Below are positions 8,131 to 16,914 of a stretch of DNA of 64,000 bases, piece after piece; position 1 is the stretch's first letter; each line of letters begins with the position of its first letter. The stretch covers positions 1,897,687 to 1,961,686 of the forward strand of contig NZ_CH672395.1 of the NCBI RefSeq assembly GCF_000152985.1, read 5' to 3'. Position numbers and translations under genes: made by a program. Origin of the DNA: Leeuwenhoekiella blandensis MED217 (lineage in GTDB: Bacteria; Bacteroidota; Bacteroidia; Flavobacteriales; Flavobacteriaceae). Under the pieces are notes generated by a model that saw only the letters and a list, made by a program, of their open reading frames with translations, made no database searches and was not told the DNA's origin.

Positions 8131-9540
8131 TCGGGTATGGATATTTATTACAGAAAACCGAAAACCACAAACCGCAAACAGCAAACTGAAGACTGCTACT
8201 GCCGACATAATCCAGAGCTTCCTGCAGCTATTCTGAACCAAGGGAATTTTGGATTCGTGTAACCCGTCGGGTATGAAAATGCTCAGTCATCTCGACGTTA
8301 GGAGAGATCACACAACAAGCTAACTCCCTTCTCTCCCGAAGTTTCGGGAGGAGAAGGGCTGGGGATGAGGGCTTTTGATGAAGGGCGCACCAGATGCGAT
8401 TTCTCGACTGCGCTCGAAATGACAAATGCGCTCAAAAACTGCTTTTTCATGTAACCCTTCGGGTATGGATATTTATTACAGAAAACGGTAAACTGAAGAC
8501 TGAAAACTGCTACTGCCGACTTTATCCAGAGCTTCTCGCAGCTATTCTGAAACAAGGGAATTTTGAATTCGTGTAACCCTTCGGGTATGAAAATGCTCAG
8601 TCATCTCGACGTTAGGAGAGATCACACAACAAGCTAGCTCCCTTCTCTTCCGAAGTTTCGGGAGGAGAAGGGCTGGGGATGAGGGCTTTTGATGAAGTGC
8701 GCACCAGATGCGATTTCTCGACTGCGCTCGAAATGACAAATGCGCTCAAAAACTGCTTTTTCGTGTAACCCTTAGGGTATGCGTATTCAATACTGCAAAC
8801 AGAAAACCACAAACCGCAAACCGCAAACCGCAAACTGCTACTACCGACTTAATCCAGAGCTTCCTGCAGCTATTCTGAACCAAGGGATTTTGAATTTGTG
8901 TAACCCTTCGGGTATGAAAATGCTCAGTCATCTCGACGTTAGGAGAGATCACACAACAAGCTAACTCCCTTCTCTCCCGAAGCTTCGGGAGGAGAAGGGC
9001 TGGAGATGAGGGCTTTTGATGAAGTGCGCACCAGATGCGATTTCTCGACTGCGCTCGAAATGACAAATGCGCTCAAAAACTGCTTTTTCGTGTAACCCTC
9101 AGGATATGCGTATTCAATACTGCAAACAGAAAACCGCAAACCATAAACTGAAGACTGAAAACTACTATTACCGACTTAATCCAAAGCTTCCCGCAGCTAT
9201 TCTGAACCAAGGGAATTTTGGATTCGTGTAATCCGTCGGGTATGAAAATGCTCAGTCATCTCGACGTTAGGAGAGATCACACAACAAGCTAACTCCCTTC
9301 TCTCCCGAAGTTTCGGTAGGAGAAGGGCTGGGGATGAGGGCTTTTGATAAAGTGCGTACCAGATGCGATTTCTCGACTGCGCTCGAAATGACAAATGCGC
9401 TCAAAAACTGCTTTTTCGTGTAACCCTCAGGATATGCGTATTCAATACTGCAAACAGAAAACCACAAACCATAAACCGCAAACAGCAAACTGAAGACTGC
9501 CACTGCCAACTGCTACTGCCAACTGCTCACTGTTTTTCTC
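8131..9540. repeat. Tandem array of four ~320-bp intergenic repeat units
   Basis: A unit is repeated four times; the marker GCTCAGTCATCTCGACGTTA starts at 8281, 8595, 8922 and 9250, giving periods of 314, 327 and 328 bp. Each unit holds a (G)TAACCCttcGGGTATG mini-palindrome in two alternating contexts, an AAACTGAAGACTGCTACTGCC tract, and a strong hairpin (CCCTTCTC.TCCCGAA with TTCGGGAGGAGAAGGG). It ends in TCTCGACTGCGCTCGAAATG, which is common between genes in this phylum. Minus-strand frames starting MSFRAQSRNRIW recur once per unit and are by-products of the repeat, not genes. Confidence 0.85.
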
Positions 9541-9544
9541 CGGT

Positions 9545-10741
9545 TCAATAGGCTTTCATTAAAAAGCGGGTGGTGTTTTGATCATTGATGGCGTGGAATC
9601 CGGAGGCGTTGTATAGGAGGCCGTACACGTGTTGGTTTTCAGCATGCTTAAGGTCTATGCCAATGACCTGATCGGTGTATAAGGTTTGTACCTGATCAAA
9701 AACGCTATGACCTATAATGATCTTCGTGCTGTCAAATGCATCCAAAATACGACTGACTTCTTCCGCAGTGAGGGATTCGTTGGCCAGTCCGCGATACCAT
9801 AAAGGGCCTTCTGTACGTAAGAGCAAGCGTTCTTGTTTTGTCTGGTCGTTCGGGGTTTTATCAAGCCCTTCGCGTATACCAGAATTGATCTGTTCCAAGC
9901 GAAGCCCTGCTGCAACCAACTGCGGACTCACACCACCGTGTACAAAGAGGTAGTCCCCGATCTTTACGATGCTGTTCTTGCTGCGCAACCAGCGGCCCAG
10001 TGCGGTATCTGGGGTATACCATTGGGAGTAGTCGATCTTTAGAAAGTCGGCTTTTTTAAAATAACTGCCGTGCACGTATTTATACATTCGGGCATCGTAA
10101 GCGCCCATCAGGTTCATAGTCTCGTGATTGCCTAAGATAAAATGCAGCTTGCCGCCTGCGCGTGCTGCTTCCTGTTCCAGTTTGTAGATGAGCCACAGGC
10201 ATTCATTCACCTGTGTGCCGCGGTCAAAAAAATCACCCAGTAAGACCAAATGCCCTGTTCCATACTGCCAGGCCAGGTCTTGGTCTACAACACCTGTACC
10301 TTTTAAAAAGCGCACAAGACCTTCAAAATTTCCCTCAATGTCAGAGAGGCAAAGCAAGCGCTCGGGTAGGGCGTAGGTGTCTTGTGCTGGAGCAAAAGAA
10401 TCTTTTAGACGCACCTTAAACGAATTTTCGGGAGTGTTTACTTTGAGGACCAGGCTATCGTTCCCGGGGTAGCTATGTTGCTTTTTAATAAAGGTGTTTT
10501 GTTCGTTTGCAATGCTAACGACATGGATACTTTCGTTTTGATAAAAAACAAGCGGCGGTTCTGTATGTAGGTTGTATGCTTTTTTGCTGTAGTGGGGCGT
10601 TTTGAGTTTCCATCCGGGAGCCAACGGAATCACGTAGATCACTCCAAAAAAGCCAAGGCTTACCGCAATCACCAGATAACCGATGTACGCCAAACAAGCA
10701 TATTTAACTATTCGAAACAGATGGTTTTTGATAGGTCGCAT
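9545..10741 (-). CDS. Membrane-anchored PPP-type metallophosphoesterase
   Basis: This 398-residue protein has one N-terminal membrane segment (about 12-40), so the catalytic part faces the periplasm. The phosphoesterase motifs are in order: SDIEGN (133-138), GDFFDRG (169-175), GNHE (204-207), VHGG (about 273) and GHS (about 345). The first motif is D-x-E rather than the usual D-x-H, so one metal ligand is changed; this appears in some bacterial branches of the family. The substrate cannot be named. The gene stands alone, with repeat-rich DNA on both sides and no visible terminator of its own. Confidence 0.85.
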   Translation of the reverse strand: MRPIKNHLFRIVKYACLAYIGYLVIAVSLGFFGVIYVIPLAPGWKLKTPHYSKKAYNLHTEPPLVFYQNESIHVVSIANEQNTFIKKQHSYPGNDSLVLKVNTPENSFKVRLKDSFAPAQDTYALPERLLCLSDIEGNFEGLVRFLKGTGVVDQDLAWQYGTGHLVLLGDFFDRGTQVNECLWLIYKLEQEAARAGGKLHFILGNHETMNLMGAYDARMYKYVHGSYFKKADFLKIDYSQWYTPDTALGRWLRSKNSIVKIGDYLFVHGGVSPQLVAAGLRLEQINSGIREGLDKTPNDQTKQERLLLRTEGPLWYRGLANESLTAEEVSRILDAFDSTKIIIGHSVFDQVQTLYTDQVIGIDLKHAENQHVYGLLYNASGFHAINDQNTTRFLMKAY

Positions 10742-10859
10742 ACCAGGAAGACGAAACAGCAGGGGTTTTGTTACGATTTGATAATTAGTGGGTTGTGGTT
10801 ATTTGTGATTAAAGGGTTTGAAAGTGGTTTAGTGTTGAATTGAGTGTATTAACTTTTAA
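10742..10859. other. Upstream region of the phosphoesterase gene
   Basis: About 120 bp lie between the phosphoesterase start and the second structured repeat. They must hold the minus-strand promoter, but no convincing TAnnTTTG box was seen. Confidence 0.4.
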
Positions 10860-11040
10860 TCGTGTTCCTTACTTTTCTTTGCTTGTCCAAAGAAAAGTAA
10901 CAAAAGAAAAGACCCTTTTTCTTAGGTATTTTTCGCCTTATGGGCGAAAACCGCAAGAAGGCTCCTAAATTTTCTCCAAGGCTTCAAAAATTCTTAACGG
11001 AGCCTTCTCGCTATACTGAAGAAAAAGAATAAAAACTCTA
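10860..11040. repeat. Structured dispersed repeat, copy 2
   Basis: This is a diverged copy of the element at 7905-8130. P1 pairs CTTTTTCTT (10915-10923) with AAGAAAAAG (11019-11027). P2 is TTTTCGCC/GGCGAAAA (10930-10950). P3 pairs GCAAGAAGGCTCC (10953-10965) with 10999-11011 at 12 of 13 positions. The stem sequences differ from copy 1 on both sides, while the linker CCTAAATTT, the loop CCAAGGCTTCA and the trailing CTATACTGA are kept. An upstream arm CTTTTCTTTGCTTGTCCAAAG, followed by AAAAG, forms a further hairpin. Confidence 0.6.
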
Positions 11041-11260
11041 CGGGTATGGATATTTAATATAGTAAACTGCAAACTGAAGACTGCTACTGCCGACTGTCCC
11101 CTCGTCTTTTCTCTTTTGTCCAATGCTAACATTTCAAGTCTAAAATCTTTAGTCTACCTACAACAAACAACAAACAACAAACAGTAAACAGTAAACCGAA
11201 AACTGAAGACTGAAAACTGCTACTGCCGACTGCTACTGCCAACTGTTGATCCGTCTCTGA
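11041..11260. repeat. Low-complexity AAACTG/CTACTGCC tracts
   Basis: These are the same kind of tracts as in the array at 8131-9540. CTGCAAACTGAAGACTGCTA is near 11068, AACAAACAACAAAC runs lie at about 11161-11182, and GAAGACTGAAAACTGCTACT with CTGCCAACTG runs to about 11245. They are not coding. The remaining stretch to 11443 contains the unresolved promoter and leader of the aldehyde oxidoreductase operon. Confidence 0.7.
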
Positions 11261-11443
11261 ATAAAGTTTATGAATTCATAGGGAAGTTCTTAAGAGAGAT
11301 TTAGGATTCACGGGGCTTTCCGTGGTTTGAGATTGGGTAACTTGACAGCACAGGTGTTATGCTGTATTTCGGTTTGTCGGGTTTTAACACACAAAAGGGC
11401 AGACGTAGCGGTAAACACAAACAAAAAACTTCAATACTACATC

Positions 11444-12247
11444 ATGAAAACAAGTAAGCATCAGCAACCGCTTCAGGAACAGCAACTCACTGAGGATGAA
11501 GCGAAAGTGCTGGACCGTCTGGGGATCTTTGGCGACTCGCGCCGTAAGTTCTTAGGGCAGATCTCAGCCGCCAGTATGAGTGTTATGGCCTCGCCGTATT
11601 TCTCTTCCGGACTCTTAGCACAAACGACTCCAGACACCTTAAAAGACGATCTGGATGCGCTTTTAAACGAAGTAGAGGTTAAGCTTCACGTTAACGGAAA
11701 TGTTAAACCTTTAACATTAGATTCACGTACTTCGTTGCTTGACGCCCTGCGCGAACACCTACACCTCACCGGAACGAAAAAAGGATGCGACCACGGGCAG
11801 TGTGGTGCATGCACTGTAATCATTGATGGGAAACGAAAACTTTCTTGCTTGACCCTTGCCGCTACTTGTAAAGACAAAAAGATTACGACGGTTGAAGGCC
11901 TTGCCGATGGCGCAGGCTTGCACCCGATGCAGGAAGCCTTTTTAAAACACGACGGCTTTCAATGCGGGTATTGCACCCCGGGACAATTGTGTTCGTCTGT
12001 AGCTTTATTAGACGAAGCTAAAAACGGCGAAGCCAGCTATGTTACAGAAGATTTTACACAGGTCGCTCAAAACCTTGACCTTTCTGAAGAAGAGATCAGA
12101 GAGCGTATGTCGGGTAATATTTGCCGCTGTGGCGCATACAACAATATTGTACAGGCTGTAAAAGAAGTACAATCGGGTGTTGAAGAACAACCCAAATGGC
12201 GCTTCGCGAGTGTAGACGAACTTAAAGCAGCAGGCGATAACCAATAA
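11444..12247 (+). CDS. paoA: Periplasmic aldehyde oxidoreductase, 2Fe-2S subunit (PaoA-like)
   Basis: The ATG at 11444 gives 267 residues; an upstream extension to 11327 has no support. A twin-arginine signal (SRRKFLGQ, RR at 33-34) precedes a hydrophobic stretch ending near LLAQ, so the folded complex is exported by Tat. Plant-ferredoxin-type ligands are C115, C120, C123 and C135. The second 2Fe-2S site uses C174, C177, C227 and C229 (CGYC and CRC). It passes electrons from the molybdenum subunit to FAD. Only 8 bp separate it from paoB, so the genes form one operon. Confidence 0.93.
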   Translation: MKTSKHQQPLQEQQLTEDEAKVLDRLGIFGDSRRKFLGQISAASMSVMASPYFSSGLLAQTTPDTLKDDLDALLNEVEVKLHVNGNVKPLTLDSRTSLLDALREHLHLTGTKKGCDHGQCGACTVIIDGKRKLSCLTLAATCKDKKITTVEGLADGAGLHPMQEAFLKHDGFQCGYCTPGQLCSSVALLDEAKNGEASYVTEDFTQVAQNLDLSEEEIRERMSGNICRCGAYNNIVQAVKEVQSGVEEQPKWRFASVDELKAAGDNQ

Positions 12248-12255
12248 AACCAATT

Positions 12256-13248
12256 ATGAGACCATTTAACTATATAGCAGCCAAAACACGGCAAGAAGCC
12301 CTGACGGCGATACAAGAACGGGAAGAAGCTAAATACCTGGGCGGAGGAACCAACCTCGTTGACCTGATGAAGGAAGATGTAGAACGCCCCGAACACCTTA
12401 TTGAGGTGGCCGATCTGGACAATGATCGCATCACCGCCAATGCCGCCGGTGGATATACGCTGGCTGCGGCAAAGAGCAATTCGGCGACGGCCAATGCTCC
12501 GGAGATCCGTAAAAATTATCCGCTACTGTCTATGGCGATGCTTTCTGCAGCCACGGCACAAATACGCAATATGGCGACTAACGGTGGAAACCTGTTGCAG
12601 CGCACCCGTTGCCCGTATTTCTTTGAAACTTCGATGCCCTGTAACAAGCGCGAACCGGGAAGCGGTTGTGGCGCGCTGGAAGGCGCTAATGCCAAGCACG
12701 CCATTTTTGGATGGAGTAAAAGCTGTGTGGCAACCCATCCTTCTGATATGTGTGTGGCGCTGGCGGCACTCGAGGCTACCGTAAGCGTACAAGCCCCTGA
12801 CGGAAGCGAACGCACTATAGATTTTACCGACTTTCACCGTCTGCCGGGGTCGTCTCCGGAAAAGGACAATACCTTGGAGCCGGGAGAGTTGATCACAGCG
12901 ATCGATCTGCCCAAACCGCAGTTTACCGAGCATTACCATTATTTGAAAATTCGTGAACGTAGTAGTTACGCCTTTGCCTTGATCTCTGTAGCAGCAGGGC
13001 TGAAAATACGTGGAGGAATCATCACCGATGCCGGTCTGGCAATGGGAGGTGTAGCCCACAAACCGTGGAAGCTTACCAGTGCAGAAGCCTACCTGATCGG
13101 GAAAAAACCAAGTACAACTCACTTTGAGGAAGCAGCACGTCTGGCATTAGAAGATGCTCAAACGCTCGCCTACAATGCATACAAAGTACCTATGGGAAGC
13201 AAAGCCATCGTGCGTGCTTTGGAACAAGCCTATGCTAAAAAGGCCTAA
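12256..13248 (+). CDS. paoB: Aldehyde oxidoreductase FAD subunit (PaoB-like)
   Basis: This is a 330-residue FAD-binding subunit of the xanthine dehydrogenase class. The flavin-binding segments KYLGGGTNLVDLM (27-39) and ATNGGNLLQRTRCPYF (about 107-122) are present. Four Cys (C119, C129, C138, C157) in the pattern RCPYF...PCNKREPGSGC match the extra 4Fe-4S insertion of E. coli PaoB, which distinguishes this branch from ordinary xanthine dehydrogenases. It has no signal peptide and would be carried out by the Tat signal of PaoA. It is 15 bp from paoC. Confidence 0.93.
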   Translation: MRPFNYIAAKTRQEALTAIQEREEAKYLGGGTNLVDLMKEDVERPEHLIEVADLDNDRITANAAGGYTLAAAKSNSATANAPEIRKNYPLLSMAMLSAATAQIRNMATNGGNLLQRTRCPYFFETSMPCNKREPGSGCGALEGANAKHAIFGWSKSCVATHPSDMCVALAALEATVSVQAPDGSERTIDFTDFHRLPGSSPEKDNTLEPGELITAIDLPKPQFTEHYHYLKIRERSSYAFALISVAAGLKIRGGIITDAGLAMGGVAHKPWKLTSAEAYLIGKKPSTTHFEEAARLALEDAQTLAYNAYKVPMGSKAIVRALEQAYAKKA

Positions 13249-13263
13249 TCAATACACAACATT

Positions 13264-15408
13264 ATGAATTCATATACATCAAAAGGAACCGGAAACCCGA
13301 TCAACCGTGTGGAAGGAAAACTTAAAGTGACCGGAATGGCAAAATATGCCTCCGAGTTTAACGTCAAGGATCTGGTCTATGCGCAGGGCATCAACAGTAC
13401 AATCGCCAAAGGACGTATTACTGCGGTAGATACTTCTGAAGCTGAAGCCCAAAAAGGCGTACTGGCCGTGATCACCTTTAAGAATGCTGAAAAACTCGCA
13501 CAGTACGAGAAAGACTTACATCCCTTATCTACCACCAGTATTCAACCGGTACTACAGAGTAACGAAGTGCATTACTATGGGGAGTATGTAGGAATGGTGG
13601 TTGCTGAAACTTTTGAGCAGGCGCAGTATGCAGCCCGACTTGTAAAGTATACCTACGATGAATCCAAACCGGATATTGATTTTCAAGCATCAAAACCTAA
13701 AGCCTATAAACCCACGGAGCAGTCAGATTATTCCCGGGGAGATGTCGCTAGCGGACTTGCAGAAGCAGACGTTACCCTTGATGAGACCTACGTTACACCT
13801 ATTGAGCACCACCATCCCATGGAATTGCATGCGCTTATCGGTTCGTGGAACAACGGTAACGTACAAGCCTATGCGAGTCAACAAATGATAGACAATGCGG
13901 CAAAGACGATCGCAGATACCTTTAAGATCGATAAAAAGAACGTACGCGTGATGTCGCCCTATGTAGGGGGTGGCTTTGGTTCTAAGCTTGCAGCAAAACA
14001 GCACGTGATCCTTGCCCTGATGGCTTCTAAAGCTGTCGGGCGTCCCGTACAGTTCACCGTAACGCGTACGCAGATGTTTACCAATACCAATTTGCGTCAG
14101 CGTAACGAGCAGCGTATACAAATAGGAGCAAAAAAAGACGGCACGCTTACTGCTTTGTCCCACGATACCTTATCGCATACCTCAACTTATGAGCAGTATC
14201 AGGAATCTTGTGGTACGGTGAGTAAAATGCTTTACAAAACACCCAACAACAGCGTAACCCACCGCTTGATGCCAATGAATTTACAAACGCCATTTGCGAT
14301 GCGTGCTCCCGGGGAAGCGACCGGTAGTTTTGCTTTAGAATCGGCGATGGATGAGATGGCATATAAACTGGATATGGATCCTGTGGAATTTCGAATCAAG
14401 AACGATACGCAGGTAGACCCAAGTAACGACAAACCCTTTTCTTCCCGTTTGCTGAATGAATGTTTGCGTCTGGGTGCTAAGGAATTTGGTTGGGAGAATC
14501 GTCCCAAAACTCCCGGAACAATGTCTGAAGGCAATTGGCTGGTAGGCTACGGGGTAAGCGGTGCCTCGCGTCGTGCTCCGTTTATGAAGACTTCGGCTAA
14601 AGTGATTTTAGAATTGAAAGACAATAAGGTGTATGCCACCTTGCAAATGGATGCGACCGATATCGGTACAGGAAGTTATACGATTCTGGCACAGACGGTT
14701 TCAGAATATTTAGACATTCCTGTAGCGCAGGTAGATGTAGAACTAGGCGATTCTGAATATCCGGTTACACCCGGTTCCGGAGGATCCTGGGGTGCTGCTT
14801 CTTTTGCCAACGGAGCCCGTGCAGCCTGCGAACAGGCGATGAAGGACTTAAAAGTTAAAGCTGGTGCTACAGATGCGACTTCGACGGCTGCGCTGATGCA
14901 AGCGAGTAACTTGAATACGCTGGAAGCGGAAGGAACGGCTGAGCCTGATGAAGAATATAAGGCGCACAGCGTGTTTTCGTTTGGTGCCAACTTTACCGAG
15001 GTTTGGGTAGATAAAGATACGGGTGTATTTCGCATCAAGCGTATGCTTAATGTGGCCAGCTGCGGAAAGATCCTGAACCCAAAGACCGCTTTTGGTCAGA
15101 TCATTGGGGGGTGTGCGATGGGAGCCGGGATGGCGATTGCAGAACGCACTGAAGTAGAACCCAACTACGGAAACTTTATTACGCGGTCGTTTGCAGACTA
15201 CCACGTTCCTGTTAATCTGGATATGGCCAATATTGATGTGATCTACCTTCCTGAAGAGGATAAGATCGCCAACAAAATGGGCATCAAGGGAATTGGCGAA
15301 CTGGGTATCACCAGTGTTGCGGCTTCTATTGCCAATGCAGTCTTTAACGCAACCGGTAAGCGTATGCGTGAGTTGCCGCTCACCCCTGAGAAAATGATTC
15401 TAAAATAA
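13264..15408 (+). CDS. paoC: Aldehyde oxidoreductase molybdenum subunit (PaoC-like)
   Basis: This 714-residue catalytic subunit binds molybdopterin cytosine dinucleotide. Typical features are the N-terminal aldehyde-oxidase hammerhead domain, SPYVGGGFGSK near 235, APGEATGS near 350 and GSGGSWGAASFA near 510. The catalytic Glu lies in GIGELGITS (E679). It hydroxylates aldehydes to acids, probably a broad range including aromatic ones, as in the E. coli enzyme. It ends the paoABC operon, and a strong terminator follows 38 bp later. Confidence 0.94.
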   Translation: MNSYTSKGTGNPINRVEGKLKVTGMAKYASEFNVKDLVYAQGINSTIAKGRITAVDTSEAEAQKGVLAVITFKNAEKLAQYEKDLHPLSTTSIQPVLQSNEVHYYGEYVGMVVAETFEQAQYAARLVKYTYDESKPDIDFQASKPKAYKPTEQSDYSRGDVASGLAEADVTLDETYVTPIEHHHPMELHALIGSWNNGNVQAYASQQMIDNAAKTIADTFKIDKKNVRVMSPYVGGGFGSKLAAKQHVILALMASKAVGRPVQFTVTRTQMFTNTNLRQRNEQRIQIGAKKDGTLTALSHDTLSHTSTYEQYQESCGTVSKMLYKTPNNSVTHRLMPMNLQTPFAMRAPGEATGSFALESAMDEMAYKLDMDPVEFRIKNDTQVDPSNDKPFSSRLLNECLRLGAKEFGWENRPKTPGTMSEGNWLVGYGVSGASRRAPFMKTSAKVILELKDNKVYATLQMDATDIGTGSYTILAQTVSEYLDIPVAQVDVELGDSEYPVTPGSGGSWGAASFANGARAACEQAMKDLKVKAGATDATSTAALMQASNLNTLEAEGTAEPDEEYKAHSVFSFGANFTEVWVDKDTGVFRIKRMLNVASCGKILNPKTAFGQIIGGCAMGAGMAIAERTEVEPNYGNFITRSFADYHVPVNLDMANIDVIYLPEEDKIANKMGIKGIGELGITSVAASIANAVFNATGKRMRELPLTPEKMILK

Positions 15409-15445
15409 GAAAGCGCGGCGTAACAGCTTCTGCATTATAAATTCA

Positions 15446-15481
15446 GCGTCCTGTGGTTGATACAACTACAGGACGTTTTTT
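15446..15481 (+). terminator. Rho-independent terminator after paoC
   Basis: A 13-bp stem (CGTCCTGTGGTTG with CAACTACAGGACG, one G-U pair) with a 3-base loop is followed by six T on the plus strand. Confidence 0.9.
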
Positions 15482-15640
15482 GTGGGCTGCGCCCAAGGCG
15501 ATAAATTGCTAAGGTTTGGCTTATGACCAAAAAATCTTCAGTGCAAGTATAACAGGCTTACACTAAAGCAGTTTTAAAGCTTGCGCCCAAGGCTATTATA
15601 CGCTGAGGTTTGACTTATGTTAGTTTACGCGTGCAGGTCT
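15482..15640. repeat. REP-like element, diverged tandem pair
   Basis: Two related segments follow the terminator directly: CTGCGCCCAAGGC...TAAGGTTTGGCTTATG at about 15486-15523, and TTGCGCCCAAGGC...TGAGGTTTGACTTATG at about 15583-15618. They resemble the GCGCC...CCAAAGG...CGAGGCTTGCCTCG element found after other terminators in this window. Confidence 0.5.
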
Positions 15641-15644
15641 TAGA

Positions 15645-16676
15645 TCAGGCTTCTTTGTGAATACTTCCCAACTTATCGCGCAAGGAAGGGACGTCGCGTT
15701 TGCGGGTAACCGCTAGTAGTTCCGCAAGTACAGACAGTGCAATTTCCTGCGGCGTGATGGCTCCGATATCAATACCTGCCGGTCCGTAAATGCGGTCAAG
15801 CACTTCAGCATCCAGATCGGGCTTGTAGTCTATGAGTTCGTTAAACAACTTTTCCCTGCGTTTAGAACTGCCCAAAATCCCAATATACTGTGGCTGTTTA
15901 TCATAGATGTTCACCAGAAAGTTAAGGTCGGTCGCATAATTGTGATTCATCAATACCACCGCCGATTCTTCGTCGATGACGAGTTGGTGAGCTTCTTCCG
16001 GTAACAGATGCAGTACGCTCTTTACTCCGGGGAAATTGGCTTCGGTCTTGGGGTCTTTTGGAGATGCGATCACTGTCACGTCCCAACCCAGTTGTGAAGC
16101 CTGAATACCTAATTGCACAGCATCATGTTCCGCACCAAAAAGGAATAACTGAAAAATAGGAGGTAGCTGTTGCTTAAATTCCAAAGTATTTTCGGCAGGA
16201 GTGGTTTGCGTTTCTTCCCCGTTCAAAAGGAGGGGAGCTCCCGCTGCAAGCTGCACCTGTGAACCCAAATAGTGATGGGTTGCTTCAATATCGCGGCTGT
16301 AATACGCGCAAATTTGTATTGGAGTACGTTGCTCAAAAGCAGTGGTGAGTTGGTTGTACAGCGCTTCGGTAACCACCAAGGGTTCGATCAGGATGTAGAG
16401 AATACCTTCACAGCCCAGACGGTATCTGCCGTCGTAGGTCATCATTTTGGGGTTTCCTGTTTCGAAGACCTCCTGCGCCTGAAAAAGCACTTCCTTTTCT
16501 ACGCAGCCGCCGCTTACCGCTCCGGTCATCGTTCCGTTTGCTGCGATCAACATACGTACGCCCGGTTTGCGGTAGGAGGAGCCGTCAAGAGCGACGACAC
16601 TCGCCATAACACAAGCCTGTTGCTGTTGGTTATAGGTAAAAGCCGTTGTGATCAGGGTGCGGAATTCGTGCGTCAT
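15645..16676 (-). CDS. XdhC/PaoD-type molybdenum cofactor insertion protein
   Basis: This 343-residue XdhC/CoxI-family protein has an N-terminal XdhC domain (SVVALDGSSYRKPGVRMLI, AVSGGCVEKEVL) and a C-terminal Rossmann-type domain (FLFGAEHDAVQLGIQAS at about 177-193, GILGSSKRREKLF near 268). Members bind the cytosine-dinucleotide form of the molybdenum cofactor, sulfurate it and insert it into enzymes of the xanthine dehydrogenase family. It faces paoABC in convergent orientation, so it is probably the dedicated chaperone with a separate promoter. E. coli keeps paoD in the same operon instead. Confidence 0.9.
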   Translation of the reverse strand: MTHEFRTLITTAFTYNQQQQACVMASVVALDGSSYRKPGVRMLIAANGTMTGAVSGGCVEKEVLFQAQEVFETGNPKMMTYDGRYRLGCEGILYILIEPLVVTEALYNQLTTAFEQRTPIQICAYYSRDIEATHHYLGSQVQLAAGAPLLLNGEETQTTPAENTLEFKQQLPPIFQLFLFGAEHDAVQLGIQASQLGWDVTVIASPKDPKTEANFPGVKSVLHLLPEEAHQLVIDEESAVVLMNHNYATDLNFLVNIYDKQPQYIGILGSSKRREKLFNELIDYKPDLDAEVLDRIYGPAGIDIGAITPQEIALSVLAELLAVTRKRDVPSLRDKLGSIHKEA

Positions 16677-16914
16677 AAGAAAGGAGTGAATATCAAATGT
16701 AGCCTTTTTTGTGCTTTTAGGAAACGCTAAACCCCGATGCAGCCTGCTAAAGTTGTATTAAAGTTGGTTTAAAAAGAACTGTTTTACAGGCAAAAAAGCT
16801 TCGAAGGAATCTAAGACTCAAGTTTTACCTTTATTTTAATAAAAAGCCCTGTGTTTATCAGTAATTTTTCAGATTGAGAACACATCCAACTAATTAAAAC
16901 GTATTAAAAATTCA

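Noticed and set aside
8228-9509. Recurrent minus-strand ORFs starting MSFRAQSRNRIW and related frames
   Set aside because: They recur once per tandem unit with the DNA repeat itself, have no start signals, and follow hairpins and low-complexity DNA. Such frames are common false genes in intergenic repeats of this phylum.
8131-9540. Possible CRISPR array
   Set aside because: Units are ~320 bp, composite and nearly identical throughout, with no short repeats separated by unique spacers and no cas genes.
11327-11443. N-terminal extension of the PaoA-like gene
   Set aside because: It lies before the ATG that gives the twin-arginine signal, and its residues look like translated leader DNA.
12008-15204. 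Several ORFs of 70-200 codons antisense to paoABC
   Set aside because: They are shadows of the higher-GC paoABC coding frames; the plus-strand frames carry all cofactor motifs.
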